DNA of 64,000 nt, from NCBI RefSeq assembly GCF_000364225.2, contig NZ_AQFT02000001.1:1116001-1180000 (forward strand). The letters are read 5' to 3'. The notes beneath the pieces were generated by a model. It did no database searches, was not told the DNA's origin, and saw only the letters and a list, made by a program, of their open reading frames with translations. Each line of letters starts with the position of its first letter. Within the stretch, counting starts at the first letter, position 1. A program made the translations under genes and the position numbers. This stretch comes from Eubacterium plexicaudatum ASF492 (GTDB lineage: Bacteria; Bacillota; Clostridia; Lachnospirales; Lachnospiraceae). Positions 1 to 9,818 of this stretch are shown one piece after another.

Positions 1-645
1 TTAACGGCATTTTCCAGGCATGAAGCGGATATTTTAATCGGAACGCAGATGATTGTAAAAGGGCATGATTTTGCAAATGTAACACTGGTCGGTGTGCTTG
101 CAGCGGATATGTCTTTAAATGTCAGTGATTATCGTGCGGCAGAACGAACGTTTCAGCTTGTAACACAGGCGGCCGGACGGGCCGGACGGGGAACGGAGCC
201 AGGGAAGGTGGTCATTCAGACCTACCAGCCGGATCATTTCAGCATTCGGGCAGCTCAAACGCAGGATTATCGTGCATTCTATCAGGAAGAGATTCTATAC
301 CGCAAGCTGATGCATTATCCTCCGGTCTGGAACATGCTTCATATTTTAACAGCCTGTGAAAGGCAGGAGGACGCAGCTGCCTGTATGGAACAGATTGCGG
401 CATGGGTACAAAAAGAGCTGCAAAAGGCAGGAGCATCCGGGACATGGAAGCAGCTGCAGGTTATCGGTCCGTCGGATGCGCCGGTGGCGAAGATTCAGGA
501 TGTATACCGCAAAGTGTTATATATGAAGCATCCCGATTATCTGGTTTTGGTAAAAGTGAAAGATTTTTTGGAAAAAAAACTGCGGGATTTGACAGAATGG
601 AAAAAAGTCAGTATACAGTTTGACTTTAATCCCATGAACGGTTAA
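1..645 (+). CDS. priA: Primosomal protein N' (PriA helicase), C-terminal part
   Basis: The reading frame is open from base 1, so the gene starts outside the window; 214 codons are visible. PriA is the superfamily 2 helicase that reloads the replisome at stalled forks. The visible part is the end of the second helicase lobe and the C-terminal domain: IGTQMIVKGHDF, then VLAADMSLN, then the motif VI arginine finger QAAGRAGRG, followed by the family's C-terminal region with HYPPVW and the late VIGPSDAPVAKIQDVYR segment. The zinc-binding and N-terminal domains lie upstream. It is followed at 70 bp by def, the usual priA-def-fmt order of Firmicutes. Identification is secure; only the start is missing. 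Confidence 0.95.
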   Translation, partial: LTAFSRHEADILIGTQMIVKGHDFANVTLVGVLAADMSLNVSDYRAAERTFQLVTQAAGRAGRGTEPGKVVIQTYQPDHFSIRAAQTQDYRAFYQEEILYRKLMHYPPVWNMLHILTACERQEDAAACMEQIAAWVQKELQKAGASGTWKQLQVIGPSDAPVAKIQDVYRKVLYMKHPDYLVLVKVKDFLEKKLRDLTEWKKVSIQFDFNPMNG

Positions 646-715
646 TATATTGAGTGAGTTTATATATACGGAAAAAGATTGATTGAATAAAATTTTGAGG
701 AGGAACGGACAGGAG

Positions 716-1186
716 ATGGCAATCAGACAGATCAGAGTGGCTGGAGACCCGATATTAAACAAAGTATGTAAGGAAGTAAAAGAACTGACACCGAAAATGC
801 AGACCCTGATTGAGGATATGCTGGATACGATGTATGAAGCAAATGGCGTCGGACTGGCAGCGCCGCAGGTTGGTATTTTAAGAAGGATTGCGGTGATTGA
901 CATTGGGGAAGGGCCGATTGTGCTGGTGAATCCGCAGATTATTGCACAGGACGGTGAACAGACCGGCGATGAGGCATGCTTAAGCCTTCCGGGCAAGGCA
1001 GGAGAAGTCAGCCGGCCGAATCATGTGATTGTACGGGCGTTTAATGACGAAATGGAAGAGTACGAGATCGAAGGCGAAGAGCTGCTGGCACGTGCATTGT
1101 GTCATGAAATCGAACATCTGGACGGTCATATGTATATGGAACACGTAATTGGCGAGATTCATGATGCAGTCATGGATGATGAATAA
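716..1186 (+). CDS. def: Peptide deformylase
   Basis: Removes the N-formyl group from nascent proteins at the ribosome exit, using a bound metal. All three family motifs are present in 156 residues: GVGLAAPQVG near residue 44, EACLSLPG near residue 86 (Cys ligand; the family usual is EGCLS, so Gly to Ala here) and HEIEHLDG near residue 130 (two His ligands and the catalytic Glu). I choose ATG 716 because GAGGAGG at 697-703 precedes it and the protein then begins MAIRQIRVAGDPIL as expected; an in-frame TTG at 683 has no good ribosome site. The short length fits the type-2-like short Clostridia enzymes. It is paired with fmt, which adds the formyl group that def removes. Confidence 0.96.
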   Translation: MAIRQIRVAGDPILNKVCKEVKELTPKMQTLIEDMLDTMYEANGVGLAAPQVGILRRIAVIDIGEGPIVLVNPQIIAQDGEQTGDEACLSLPGKAGEVSRPNHVIVRAFNDEMEEYEIEGEELLARALCHEIEHLDGHMYMEHVIGEIHDAVMDDE

Positions 1187-1252
1187 AACGGATGCGGATG
1201 AGGACAATAAAAGGGAACACAACCGGATATACAAAAGGGTGAAGGTGGTAAA

Positions 1253-2179
1253 ATGAAGATCATATTTATGGGGACGCCGGATTTTTCGGTGCCGATATTA
1301 AAAGCGCTGATACAGGCAGGACATGAGGTTGTGCTGGCAGTTACGCAGCCGGATCAGCCAAAAGGCAGGGGGAAATCCGTATCGTTTTCCGCGGTAAAGA
1401 CGGCAGCGCTGGAATGTCAGATTCCGGTATATCAGCCAAAACGGATCCGCGAGCCGGAATGCGTATCGCATTTACGGACGTTTGAAGCGGATATTATGGT
1501 AGTGGCAGCGTTCGGACAGATACTTTCCGAAGAAATTCTGACAATGCCGAAATATGGCTGCGTGAACGTTCATGCGTCGCTGCTGCCAAAATACAGAGGC
1601 GCTTCGCCGATTCAATGGGCGGTGCTCAACGGAGAAAAGACGACCGGTGTAACGACAATGCAGATGGATGTCGGAATCGACACCGGAGACATTCTGGAAA
1701 AGACGGAAATTGCGCTGGCAGAAGACGAAACGGGCGGAAGTTTATTTGACAAGCTTTCCGAGGCAGGCGCAGAACTGTGTGTACGGACACTTGCACACAT
1801 ACAGGACGGCACGGTTACACGCACAAAGCAGGAGGAGGCACAGGCAACCCATGTGGGCATGATCACAAAGCAGATGGGGGAAGTTGACTGGACAAAGTCC
1901 GCCGTGCAAATCGAACGTCAGATTCGTGGCCTGAATCCGTGGCCGGGTACGTATACGTCGCTGCATGGCCGGTTATTAAAATTATGGAAAGCTGCGGCGC
2001 TGGAAGGCGGAGACAGCGATCAGGCAGGGAAGGTCGTATGTGTGGACAAAAAGCAGCTGATTGTACAGACCGGCGAAGGACAGCTTTCGCTGCTGGAAGT
2101 ACAGCCGGAAGGAAAAAAACGGATGCCGGTGGATGCGTTTCTGCGCGGATATCAGATAGAGCCGGGACAGAAGTTTTAA
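1253..2179 (+). CDS. fmt: Methionyl-tRNA formyltransferase
   Basis: Transfers the formyl group from 10-formyl-THF to Met-tRNAfMet. The 308-residue length is normal. The N-terminal formyltransferase fold starts IIFMGTPDFSVPIL; the catalytic Asn and His lie in VNVHASLLPKYRG near residues 105-107, and the catalytic Asp in DVGIDTGDIL near residue 143. The C-terminal OB-like domain has the conserved INGLNPWPG-type signature, here IRGLNPWPGTYT. ATG 1253 follows GAAGGTGG. It sits 66 bp after def and is probably cotranscribed with it and with the metallopeptidase and rsmB genes downstream. Confidence 0.96.
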   Translation: MKIIFMGTPDFSVPILKALIQAGHEVVLAVTQPDQPKGRGKSVSFSAVKTAALECQIPVYQPKRIREPECVSHLRTFEADIMVVAAFGQILSEEILTMPKYGCVNVHASLLPKYRGASPIQWAVLNGEKTTGVTTMQMDVGIDTGDILEKTEIALAEDETGGSLFDKLSEAGAELCVRTLAHIQDGTVTRTKQEEAQATHVGMITKQMGEVDWTKSAVQIERQIRGLNPWPGTYTSLHGRLLKLWKAAALEGGDSDQAGKVVCVDKKQLIVQTGEGQLSLLEVQPEGKKRMPVDAFLRGYQIEPGQKF

Positions 2180-2231
2180 AATCAAATGGTAATTAAATAA
2201 TCTTGGTATTCAAAGAAAAGGAGGAAGAACG

Positions 2232-2945
2232 ATGCCATATGGATATCGCTATGGGTATGCGATCGACCCAACGTATATACTGGTTCTGATTGGTGCACTG
2301 ATTTCGATGTTTGCATCCATGAGAGTAAAATCTACATTTCATAAATATGCAAAAGTGCGCAGCAGGACGAATATGACCGGAGCACAGGCAGCGCAGCGTG
2401 TGTTAAACAGTGCGGGTATTTATGATGTTACCATCCGGCATGTGGCAGGAGAGCTGACCGATCATTATGATCCGAGAAATAAAACGCTGAATCTGTCGGA
2501 TTCCGTATATGGTTCGACTTCCGTTGCGGCTGTCGGCGTTGCGGCACATGAGTGCGGACATGCGATTCAGCATCATAAGGGGTATTCTCCTCTGCAGCTG
2601 CGCAGTGCACTTGTTCCGGTAGCAAATTTAGGTTCCTCCGCCGCGTGGCCGCTTATTATTTTAGGTATTTTGTTTGGCGGCGCCGGAAGCTTTGTCTGTA
2701 AAATAGGAATTGTTTTATTTTCGGCTGCGGTGTTGTTTCAGATTGTAACGCTTCCGGTAGAGTTTAATGCCTCCGCACGGGCGGTGCGGATTTTGGGTGA
2801 TATCGGTATTTTAAGCGAACAGGAACTGCCTGGTACGAAAAAGGTATTGAAAGCAGCAGCCCTTACGTATGTAGCAGGGGCGGCAGCCGCCATACTGCAG
2901 CTGCTGCGTCTGGTGATGCTGTTTGGTGGCAGAGACCGTGATTAA
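2232..2945 (+). CDS. Membrane zinc metallopeptidase, YugP family
   Basis: A 237-residue membrane protein of the YugP/Zn-dependent peptidase_2 family, found in this same position between fmt and rsmB in many Firmicutes. The HExxH zinc motif AAHECGHAIQ is near residue 105; VEFNASARA near residue 178 supplies the likely third ligand Glu. Hydrophobic segments are visible near residues 12-28, 133-155 and 157-177, and a final one near 210-230, consistent with the active site held at the membrane. ATG 2232 follows AAAGGAGG. The substrate is not known for the family in general; quality control of membrane proteins is an inference. Confidence 0.88.
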   Translation: MPYGYRYGYAIDPTYILVLIGALISMFASMRVKSTFHKYAKVRSRTNMTGAQAAQRVLNSAGIYDVTIRHVAGELTDHYDPRNKTLNLSDSVYGSTSVAAVGVAAHECGHAIQHHKGYSPLQLRSALVPVANLGSSAAWPLIILGILFGGAGSFVCKIGIVLFSAAVLFQIVTLPVEFNASARAVRILGDIGILSEQELPGTKKVLKAAALTYVAGAAAAILQLLRLVMLFGGRDRD

Positions 2946-2966
2946 GGCGGAAAGGAAAGCAAAAAA

Positions 2967-4319
2967 ATGGCAGATTCGGTCAATATCAGAGAACTTGTAT
3001 TGGATGCATTACTGAGTGTGACAAAAGAAGGGTCATACAGTCACATTGTGACAAAGCAGATACTGGACAAATACCGGTATCTGGATAAAAAGGACCGGGC
3101 CTTTTTTACACGTATGACGGAAGGCACTCTGGAAAACCTGATCCGGATTGATTATATTATTGACCGGTTTTCCAAAGTGCCGGTTCGTAAAATGAAACCG
3201 GTCGTCCGCTGTATTATACAAAGCGCCGTTTATCAAATCCACTTTATGGATGCCGTGCCGGATTCTGCCGCATGCGATGAGGCAGTGAAGCTGGCAAAAA
3301 AGAGAGGTTTTCGAAATCTAAGCGGATTTGTCAACGGCGTACTGCGCAGCATCAGCCGCGGCAAAGACGGGATTGACTGGCCGGATCCGGAAAAAGACTC
3401 TGAAATGTGGCTGTCCGTGCACTATTCGATTCCCAGGTGGATGATACGGATGTGGAAAGAACAGTTTGAGCAGGCGGGTATCCCACCGGAAACATTCGAA
3501 CGGATGCTGGAAGCATTTTTAAGTCCGGCACCGATTACAATTCGTACGAATACAAACCGCGTCACGCCGCAGGAACTGCTGCGGATGCTGCAGGAAGCAG
3601 GTGTTGATGCGGTATTGTGTGAAGAACTGCCTTATGCAATTCGTATTTCAGGTTATGACCACCTGCAGGCGCTGCCTGGGTTTGAGGAAGGACTGTTTTA
3701 TGTACAGGACTTAAGTTCGATGCTTGTTGCCGAGACGGCCGCGCCGAAAGAAGATGAATTTGTAATGGATGTCTGTGCGGCTCCGGGCGGTAAGGCAGTA
3801 CATATGGCGCAGATGATGCATGGCACCGGACGGGTGCTTGCAAGAGATTTAACGCAGCATAAAGTGGATATGCTGCTGGACAATATGCGGCGATGCCGGA
3901 TCGCGGATTCCAATATGCAGGCACAGGTATGGGACGCCGGAATCTTAGACGAGACACTCGTGCACAAAGCAGATCTTGTAGTGGCAGACCTGCCCTGTTC
4001 CGGCTTGGGAGTAATGCGTCGGAAAAAAGACATCCGTTTTCATATGACTCCGGAAAAAATTACGGAACTGGCCCGTCTGCAGCAGGAGATTTTGCGCGTG
4101 GTATGCCGATATGTAAAACCGGGCGGCAGAATGATCTACAGCACCTGCACGATCAGCAGACAGGAAAACGAAGAAAATATAAGCCGGTTTTTACGGGAAC
4201 ATCCGGATTTTGTGCTTGTAAGCAGCAGACAGATTCTGCCTGAACAGGGAGCAGGAGACGGATTTTATATCGCAGAACTGTTGAATCGGCAGGAAATAAG
4301 TGAAAATAGTGTGGAATAA
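2967..4319 (+). CDS. rsmB: 16S rRNA (cytosine967-C5)-methyltransferase
   Basis: SAM-dependent methyltransferase acting on C967 of 16S rRNA. The 450-residue protein has an N-terminal NusB-like RNA-binding domain (about residues 1-130) and a C-terminal RsmB fold. The SAM-binding loop VCAAPGGKAVHMAQ is near residue 269, the motif IV cysteine in ADLPCSGLGVMRRK near 342, and the catalytic cysteine in YSTCTISRQENEEN near 392. It starts 21 bp after the metallopeptidase gene and is in the same operon. It is longer than some bacterial RsmB proteins only by the spacer before the SAM domain. No anomaly seen. Confidence 0.96.
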   Translation: MADSVNIRELVLDALLSVTKEGSYSHIVTKQILDKYRYLDKKDRAFFTRMTEGTLENLIRIDYIIDRFSKVPVRKMKPVVRCIIQSAVYQIHFMDAVPDSAACDEAVKLAKKRGFRNLSGFVNGVLRSISRGKDGIDWPDPEKDSEMWLSVHYSIPRWMIRMWKEQFEQAGIPPETFERMLEAFLSPAPITIRTNTNRVTPQELLRMLQEAGVDAVLCEELPYAIRISGYDHLQALPGFEEGLFYVQDLSSMLVAETAAPKEDEFVMDVCAAPGGKAVHMAQMMHGTGRVLARDLTQHKVDMLLDNMRRCRIADSNMQAQVWDAGILDETLVHKADLVVADLPCSGLGVMRRKKDIRFHMTPEKITELARLQQEILRVVCRYVKPGGRMIYSTCTISRQENEENISRFLREHPDFVLVSSRQILPEQGAGDGFYIAELLNRQEISENSVE

Positions 4320-4350
4320 AGCAGAATAAATAAAAAAGTTAAATATAGAA

Positions 4351-4394
4351 CAAAGTTAAACAAAGAATAAAGTTAAACAAAGAATAAAGTTAAA
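4351..4394 (+). repeat. A-rich tandem 17-mers before rlmN
   Basis: Two exact copies of CAAAGAATAAAGTTAAA stand side by side at 4361-4377 and 4378-4394, preceded by a shortened copy at 4351-4360 and followed by a degenerate one. They fill most of the 105-bp gap between rsmB and rlmN. They look like a slippage-expanded AT-rich leader. No hairpin or clear promoter was recognised within them. Confidence 0.8.
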
Positions 4395-4424
4395 TAAAAA
4401 CAAAGTAATGGTGAATAAAACAGC

Positions 4425-5492
4425 ATGCATAATACAAACCCAATCATAACGGAACAAATGTCCGAACCGGCGGATATAAAGTCAATGACAAAACCGGAAC
4501 TGACCGCGTTTCTGGCACGGCTGGGAGAAAAACCGTTTCGTGCCGGACAGATTTTTAAATGGCTGCATCAAAGGCAGGTTCGCAGTTTTGAAGAAATGAC
4601 CGATATTTCCAAGGACCTGCGCAATGTTTTGCAAAAAACGGCGCAGCTGACGGTTATAAAGAGTGTGGAAGTACAGATTTCCAAACAGGATGGCACAAGA
4701 AAATATTTGTTTGCACTGCCGGACGGACATATGATCGAAAGCGTGCTGATGAAATATAAGCATGGAAATTCGGTGTGCATATCTTCACAGGCAGGATGCC
4801 GGATGGCATGCCGGTTTTGTGCTTCTGCCATCGGCGGGCTGGTGCGCAGCCTTCATCCGTCGGAAATGCTGGAGCAGATTTACCGGATTGGACAGGATAT
4901 CGGAGAGCGGATTTCCAATGTCGTTGTTATGGGCACCGGAGAGCCGTTGGATAATTATGACAACCTGCTTCGGTTTCTGGAACTTCTATCAGATGAACAC
5001 GGTCTGCATATAAGTCAGCGAAGTATTACGGTGTCCACATGCGGCCTGGTACCGCAGATTCGCGCTCTGGCGGATCGGAAACTGCAGATTACGCTTGCTT
5101 TGTCGCTGCATGCGCCTTCGCAGGAAAAACGGCTGTTGTTAATGCCGGTTGCTGCTAAATATGATCTGGCACAGGTAATGGAAGCGTGCGATTATTATTT
5201 TGCAACGACCGGAAGACGGATGACATTTGAATACAGTCTGGTTCATGGAGTAAACGATACGGAGGAAGATGCCGAACAGCTGTGTGCACTGCTTGGCAAT
5301 AAAAACTGCCATGTCAATCTGATTCCGGTAAATCCGGTCAGGGAGCGTTCTTTCAGGCAGCCGGACATGAATACTACAATGCGTTTTAAAAATAAACTTG
5401 AAAAAAATAAAATAAATGTTACTATTAGAAGAGAGATGGGTCGTGATATTGACGGCGCATGCGGGCAGTTACGGAAAAAATACGGCCATTGA
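4425..5492 (+). CDS. rlmN: 23S rRNA (adenine2503-C2)-methyltransferase
   Basis: Radical SAM enzyme that methylates A2503 of 23S rRNA and also tRNA. The cluster-binding cysteines are in CRMACRFC near residues 125, 129 and 132, counted from ATG 4425. The SAM-binding GTGEPLDNYDN motif and the C-terminal REMGRDIDGACGQL, carrying the second conserved cysteine of the mechanism, are present. The 355-residue length is normal. The start is uncertain: ATG 4425 has no strong ribosome site, and ATG 4458 and ATG 4485 (start MTKPELTAFL) are alternatives. It is followed at 20 bp by the phosphatase gene. Confidence 0.95.
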   Translation: MHNTNPIITEQMSEPADIKSMTKPELTAFLARLGEKPFRAGQIFKWLHQRQVRSFEEMTDISKDLRNVLQKTAQLTVIKSVEVQISKQDGTRKYLFALPDGHMIESVLMKYKHGNSVCISSQAGCRMACRFCASAIGGLVRSLHPSEMLEQIYRIGQDIGERISNVVVMGTGEPLDNYDNLLRFLELLSDEHGLHISQRSITVSTCGLVPQIRALADRKLQITLALSLHAPSQEKRLLLMPVAAKYDLAQVMEACDYYFATTGRRMTFEYSLVHGVNDTEEDAEQLCALLGNKNCHVNLIPVNPVRERSFRQPDMNTTMRFKNKLEKNKINVTIRREMGRDIDGACGQLRKKYGH

Positions 5493-5511
5493 CAAAGGGA
5501 AAGGCGGGTGG

Positions 5512-6261
5512 ATGAAGATGAAGACATTTTCCATGACAGATGTTGGAAGACGGCGGGAGATGAATCAGGATTATATTTATACGTCCGAGACACCGGTTGG
5601 AAATCTTGCGAACTTATTTATTGTTGCAGATGGAATGGGCGGACATAATGCGGGTGATTTTGCTTCCAGATATACCGTTGAGCATGTCGTGGAATGGATC
5701 GCAGGCAGCGGGTTATCCGGGCCGATTTCCCTGCTTGGATCGGCGCTGCGCCAGGTCAATGCGGAATTGCTTGCACTGGCAGACGAGAATCCGCAGTTAA
5801 AAGGGATGGGAACGACTTTTGTAGGCGCTACCATTATGCAGGACTGTCTGTATGTTGCAAATGTAGGAGACAGCCGGCTGTATATTGTCAATCACGATAT
5901 TGTGCAGGTGACGAAAGATCATTCCCTGGTACAGGAAATGGTTCGAATGGGAGAGATGAATCAGGAACAGGCAAGAATTCATCCGGATAAAAATATTATT
6001 ACGAGAGCTGTTGGTGCGTTTAAAGATATCAGGACAGACTTTTTTGAAGTGCATCTGGCAATGGGAGATCGTATTTTATTGTGTTCCGACGGTCTTACAA
6101 ATATGCTTGAAGACAGTGAGATCCGGACAATTATGTGCAGCCAGCGTGATCTTGTGGAGAGCGTGGAGCGGCTTGTTGGGGCAGCCAACCAAAATGGCGG
6201 GAAAGATAATATATCAGTGATCATCATAGATCCGTTTTCTGACGAGGTGAAAAGATGTTAG
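5512..6261 (+). CDS. stp: PP2C-type Ser/Thr protein phosphatase
   Basis: Metal-dependent PPM/PP2C phosphatase that reverses phosphorylation by the neighbouring PASTA kinase. The 249 residues carry the metal-binding motifs in order: VADGMGGHNAGD, VGDSRLY, LLCSDGLTNML and GGKDNISVI. I place the start at ATG 5512, behind AAAGGCGGG and just after the rlmN stop; ATG 5518 is a second possibility. The 3' end overlaps the kinase start by 7 bp, showing translational coupling. The gene is also called prpC in Bacillus. In this operon it connects translation genes to cell-wall and growth signalling. Confidence 0.95.
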   Translation: MKMKTFSMTDVGRRREMNQDYIYTSETPVGNLANLFIVADGMGGHNAGDFASRYTVEHVVEWIAGSGLSGPISLLGSALRQVNAELLALADENPQLKGMGTTFVGATIMQDCLYVANVGDSRLYIVNHDIVQVTKDHSLVQEMVRMGEMNQEQARIHPDKNIITRAVGAFKDIRTDFFEVHLAMGDRILLCSDGLTNMLEDSEIRTIMCSQRDLVESVERLVGAANQNGGKDNISVIIIDPFSDEVKRC

Positions 6262-8353
6262 CAGAAGGGAAATTTGTAGCAGACCGGTATGAAATACTTG
6301 CCAAAGTAGGCGCCGGCGGCATGTCAGACGTATATAAAGCAAAAGACCATGTGCTTGGCAGGTTTGTGGCGATTAAAGTGCTGAAACAGGAATTTGCGGA
6401 AGATGTAAATTTTGTGACAAAATTCCGTACGGAGGCGCAGTCGGCGGCAGGACTGGAACATCCGAATATTGTAAATATTTATGATGTAGGAAGTGAAGAG
6501 GGCTTTCACTATATTGTAATGGAATATGTGGAAGGCATTACGCTGAAAACTTATATCGAAAAAAAGAGGCAGCTGTCATATAAAGAAACGATCAGCATTG
6601 CGATTCAGGTAGGACGAGGTATTGAAGCCGCGCACAATAAAAATATTGTCCACCGGGATATTAAGCCGCAGAATATTATGATATCGACGGAGGGAAAAGT
6701 AAAAGTTACGGATTTCGGCATTGCAAGAGCGGCAACCAGCAATACGATTCATTCGGATGTGATGGGCTCCGTGCACTATTCCTCACCGGAACAGGCAAGG
6801 AACGGATTTGTAGACGGTAAGAGCGATATTTATTCGCTTGGTATCGTCATGTACGAGATGGTCACCGGGCACGTGCCGTTTGACGGCGATACGACGGTCG
6901 CAATTGCGATTCAGCATTTGCAGGAAGAAATGGAGTCTCCGCGTAATTTCGTGCCGAATCTCCCGGTCAGTCTGGAAAAATTATTATAAAATGTACACAG
7001 AAAAGCGCCGACCGCAGGTATTTTACGATGAGCGAGCTGCTGGAAGACCTAAGGCATGCGCTTGTCAATCCCGATGAAGATTTCGTCGTATTGACGCCTT
7101 CTTTTATACAGGATAAAACACGTATGATTTCAGCGGAAGAGGTAAACCAGATTCGGGAGGAAACGTCCGGCATTCCGGTTGTTAAAAGAGAGCTTCGCCA
7201 GGAGCCGGTACAGCGTTATGTACAGGAAGAGGATGAGGAAGACGAAGAAGAGGACGAAGGTGGTTTTTTGAATCCGAAAATGGAAAAGGCAATGACGGTA
7301 ATGGGAATCGTTGCCGCAGTGATTATTCTGCTGATTGTCATTTATCTGGTCGGAAGTATGTTAGGCAGCTTTAAGTTTGGCAAGGGAAAAACGGAAAAGG
7401 ACGATGTGGATTTCCCGGATATTGAGACATCGGTTACGGATACCGATACGGAAGCGGATACCGAAGCGGATGAGGAAGAACTGGTTGAAATGATCAGCGT
7501 GCTTGGCAAAGAACTGGATGAGGCGCGCAGACAGTTAACGGATATGGGACTGGAGCTGCGCAGACTTGGCGCGGTGGCTTCGGACGAATATGAAGAAGGA
7601 CAGATTGCAGAACAGGATATTAAAGAAGGGGAGTCCGTGGTAAAGGGAACGGCTATACAGGTGAGGGTCAGCAGCGGACCTGCGGACTTTGAAATGATTA
7701 AAGTAACCGGCAATCCGGCTGCAACGGCGCGGGATATGATTACCGCACATGGGCTGGAGGTCAATCCGGAGTCCAAATATGAATTTAACGAACTGCCGGA
7801 GGGTACGGTTATCCGTCAGTCTCCTGAAGCAGGCGCGATGGTGAAAAAAGGAGATGTTGTCACGCTTACGATCAGCAAAGGCATTGAGCAGGTGCAGGTG
7901 CCGGATCTGAGAAAACGCACGGAAAGCGAAGCCGGACAGCTTCTTTTGGACAGCAATCTGCTTCAGGGAGATAAGAGTTCCGAGTATGACGACAATATTC
8001 CGGAAGGGTGCATTATCAGCCAGTCTCCGGAAGCAGGCGCAAGCGTCAATGCAAACAGCAAAGTCAGCTACGTGGTCAGCCTTGGCAAAAAGGAAATTGT
8101 GTACCGGATGAAAGATCAAAAGATTGAAGAGCCGGAGAACAGTGAATTTGTCATATCCGCAAACATTGTATTGCTGGATGCAAACGGGGTGGAAATTGAT
8201 CGCTGGGATGGAATTCCGATTTCTTCGTTCCCATACGTTATTTCAACGAGGGAGACCATAACAACCAGTACGGGAACCATTTCCATTGAGTGGGTGCTGG
8301 ATGACGGAGAGACGCATACGCAGCAAACATCCGTTAATTTTGAGCAGAGATAG
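6255..8353 (+). CDS. prkC: PASTA-domain Ser/Thr kinase PrkC (frameshift in A run)
   Basis: Membrane eukaryotic-type kinase that senses muropeptides through extracellular PASTA domains. The kinase domain shows GAGGMSDVYKA, AIKVLK (ATP Lys), HRDIKPQN and DFGIARA. The frame stops at 6987-6989 just before the end of the kinase domain; the rest continues in the next frame with CTQKSADRRYFT once one A is added to the A5 run at 6976-6980. Repaired length is 699 residues: kinase, acidic linker, one transmembrane segment near 7290-7370, then three PASTA repeats with QSPEAGA motifs at about 7800 and 8020. A sequencing error or true break of the run is more likely than programmed frameshifting. It is coupled to stp upstream and rsgA downstream. 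Confidence 0.93.
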
Positions 8354-8366
8354 CAGGAAAGCAGGT

Positions 8367-9245
8367 ATGCAGGGAAAGATATTAAAAGGTATTTCCGGAT
8401 TCTACTATGTACACATAGCAGAATCCGGCATCTATGAGTGTAGAGCAAAAGGCGTATTCCGTCAGCAGAAGATGAAACCGTTAACCGGCGATCTGGTGGA
8501 GATTGCGGTAATTAACGAAGCGGAAAAGACCGGAAACGTAGAAAAAATACTTCCGAGGAAAAACGAACTGTTTCGTCCGGCTGTGGCAAATATTGATATG
8601 GCGCTTGTTATATTTGCAGCTGCAAGTCCGCAGCCGAACCTGAATCTTCTGGATCGGTTTTTAATACGGATGCGGATGCAGCATATGCCGGTTACGATTT
8701 GCTTTAATAAAATGGAACTGTTAACGGAGCAGCAAAGAACCGGACTGGCGCAAATATATGAAGGCTGCGGCTGTCCGGTTTTATTTACGAGCGCAAAGTA
8801 TAAGGAAGGGATGGATACGCTGCGGCAGGCACTGGCCGGTAAGACGGTAGCGGCATCCGGTCCTTCCGGCGTTGGGAAATCTTCTTTGATTAATCTGCTG
8901 CAGCCGCAGGCGTTGATGGAAACGGGAGAGATCAGCCGCAAAATAGAGCGCGGCAAGCAGACGACAAGGCATACGCAGCTGATTCATATTGAAGGAAATT
9001 CGTATATTATGGATACACCCGGATTTAGTTCCCTGTTTTTACCGGATATGGAAAAAGAAGAACTGCAGCAGTATTATATGGAATTTGCGCAGTATGAGCC
9101 GCAATGCAGATTTCAGGGATGCAGCCATATCAGTGAACCGGATTGCGGTGTCAAAGACGCACTTGCCGCAGGTCGGATTCATCCGATACGTTATGAGAAC
9201 TACAAACTGTTGTATGAAGAACTGAAAAGCCGCAGGAAATATTAA
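8367..9245 (+). CDS. rsgA: Ribosome small subunit-dependent GTPase A
   Basis: Circularly permuted GTPase that helps mature the 30S subunit. In order: an N-terminal OB fold (residues about 1-70), G4 CFNKMEL, G1 GPSGVGKSSLIN, G3 DTPGFSS, and the C-terminal zinc site CRFQGCSHISEPDCGV. The 292-residue length is normal. ATG 8367 follows AGGAAAGCAGG and starts MQGKILKGISGFYYV, as in the family. It begins 13 bp after prkC, keeping the Firmicutes prkC-rsgA order. The usual next gene, rpe, is absent; a membrane protein follows instead. Confidence 0.95.
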   Translation: MQGKILKGISGFYYVHIAESGIYECRAKGVFRQQKMKPLTGDLVEIAVINEAEKTGNVEKILPRKNELFRPAVANIDMALVIFAAASPQPNLNLLDRFLIRMRMQHMPVTICFNKMELLTEQQRTGLAQIYEGCGCPVLFTSAKYKEGMDTLRQALAGKTVAASGPSGVGKSSLINLLQPQALMETGEISRKIERGKQTTRHTQLIHIEGNSYIMDTPGFSSLFLPDMEKEELQQYYMEFAQYEPQCRFQGCSHISEPDCGVKDALAAGRIHPIRYENYKLLYEELKSRRKY

Positions 9246-9269
9246 ATCCGGCAGGGGAAAGGAACGAAA

Positions 9270-9799
9270 GTGAAATATCAGATTGAATTAAATGACGAGG
9301 ACTATCTGCGTTTTAATATATTTTATGCAACGCATTCCAAAGTAGGACAACATAATGTCAAAATGGCACGCCTGGCATTTCCGCTTGTCTGTGTATTGGC
9401 TGTGGTCATATTTATGATGGCGGGCGCGGCAACGACATTTATTATAGCAGAAGGTGTGGTACTCGCTGCCGCATCTGTTTGCTGGCAGTTTTACCTGCCT
9501 AAGATGATGGAAAAATCGGTGAAAAAAATATCGACAGAATCAAAACCGATGGAAAAATGCCTTATCACGCACATTCTGAAATTGAACTGTTGGACTTTAC
9601 GATTGTTGAACGATCGAGTCATGGTCAGATTCATGTAAAGTATGAAGATATAGAGAAAGTCTATGACACGGAAGCATATCTTTTTATTTTTTACAGTGCG
9701 GCGGAAGCGCTGCTCATACCTGTGCGCTGCCTGGGCGGTCAGAAAGAACGGGTAGTAGCATTTCTTACGGATAAGACCGCCTGTGTGTGTAAGGGATAG
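9270..9799 (+). CDS. YcxB-like membrane protein (frameshift in A run)
   Basis: GTG 9270 follows GGGGAAAGG. The first part (MKYQIELNDEDYLRFN) runs through two hydrophobic segments near residues 38-75, then the frame changes at the A7 run 9522-9528. Adding one A joins it to the second part, which contains HSEIELLDFTIVERSS and a mixed beta-rich end. The repaired product is 176 residues. The plan, a short N-terminal segment, two membrane helices and a C-terminal domain of alternating strands, matches the YcxB-like family of unknown function; the assignment is by general resemblance only. It lies between rsgA and thiN on the same strand and is probably cotranscribed. Confidence 0.65.
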
Positions 9800-9818
9800 C
9801 ATTAAGGAGCTTACATTT

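Noticed and set aside
6970..7030. Programmed -1 frameshifting in prkC at GGAAAAA
   Set aside because: No known prkC uses it, no stimulatory hairpin is seen, and the same one-base change recurs in about fifteen unrelated places.
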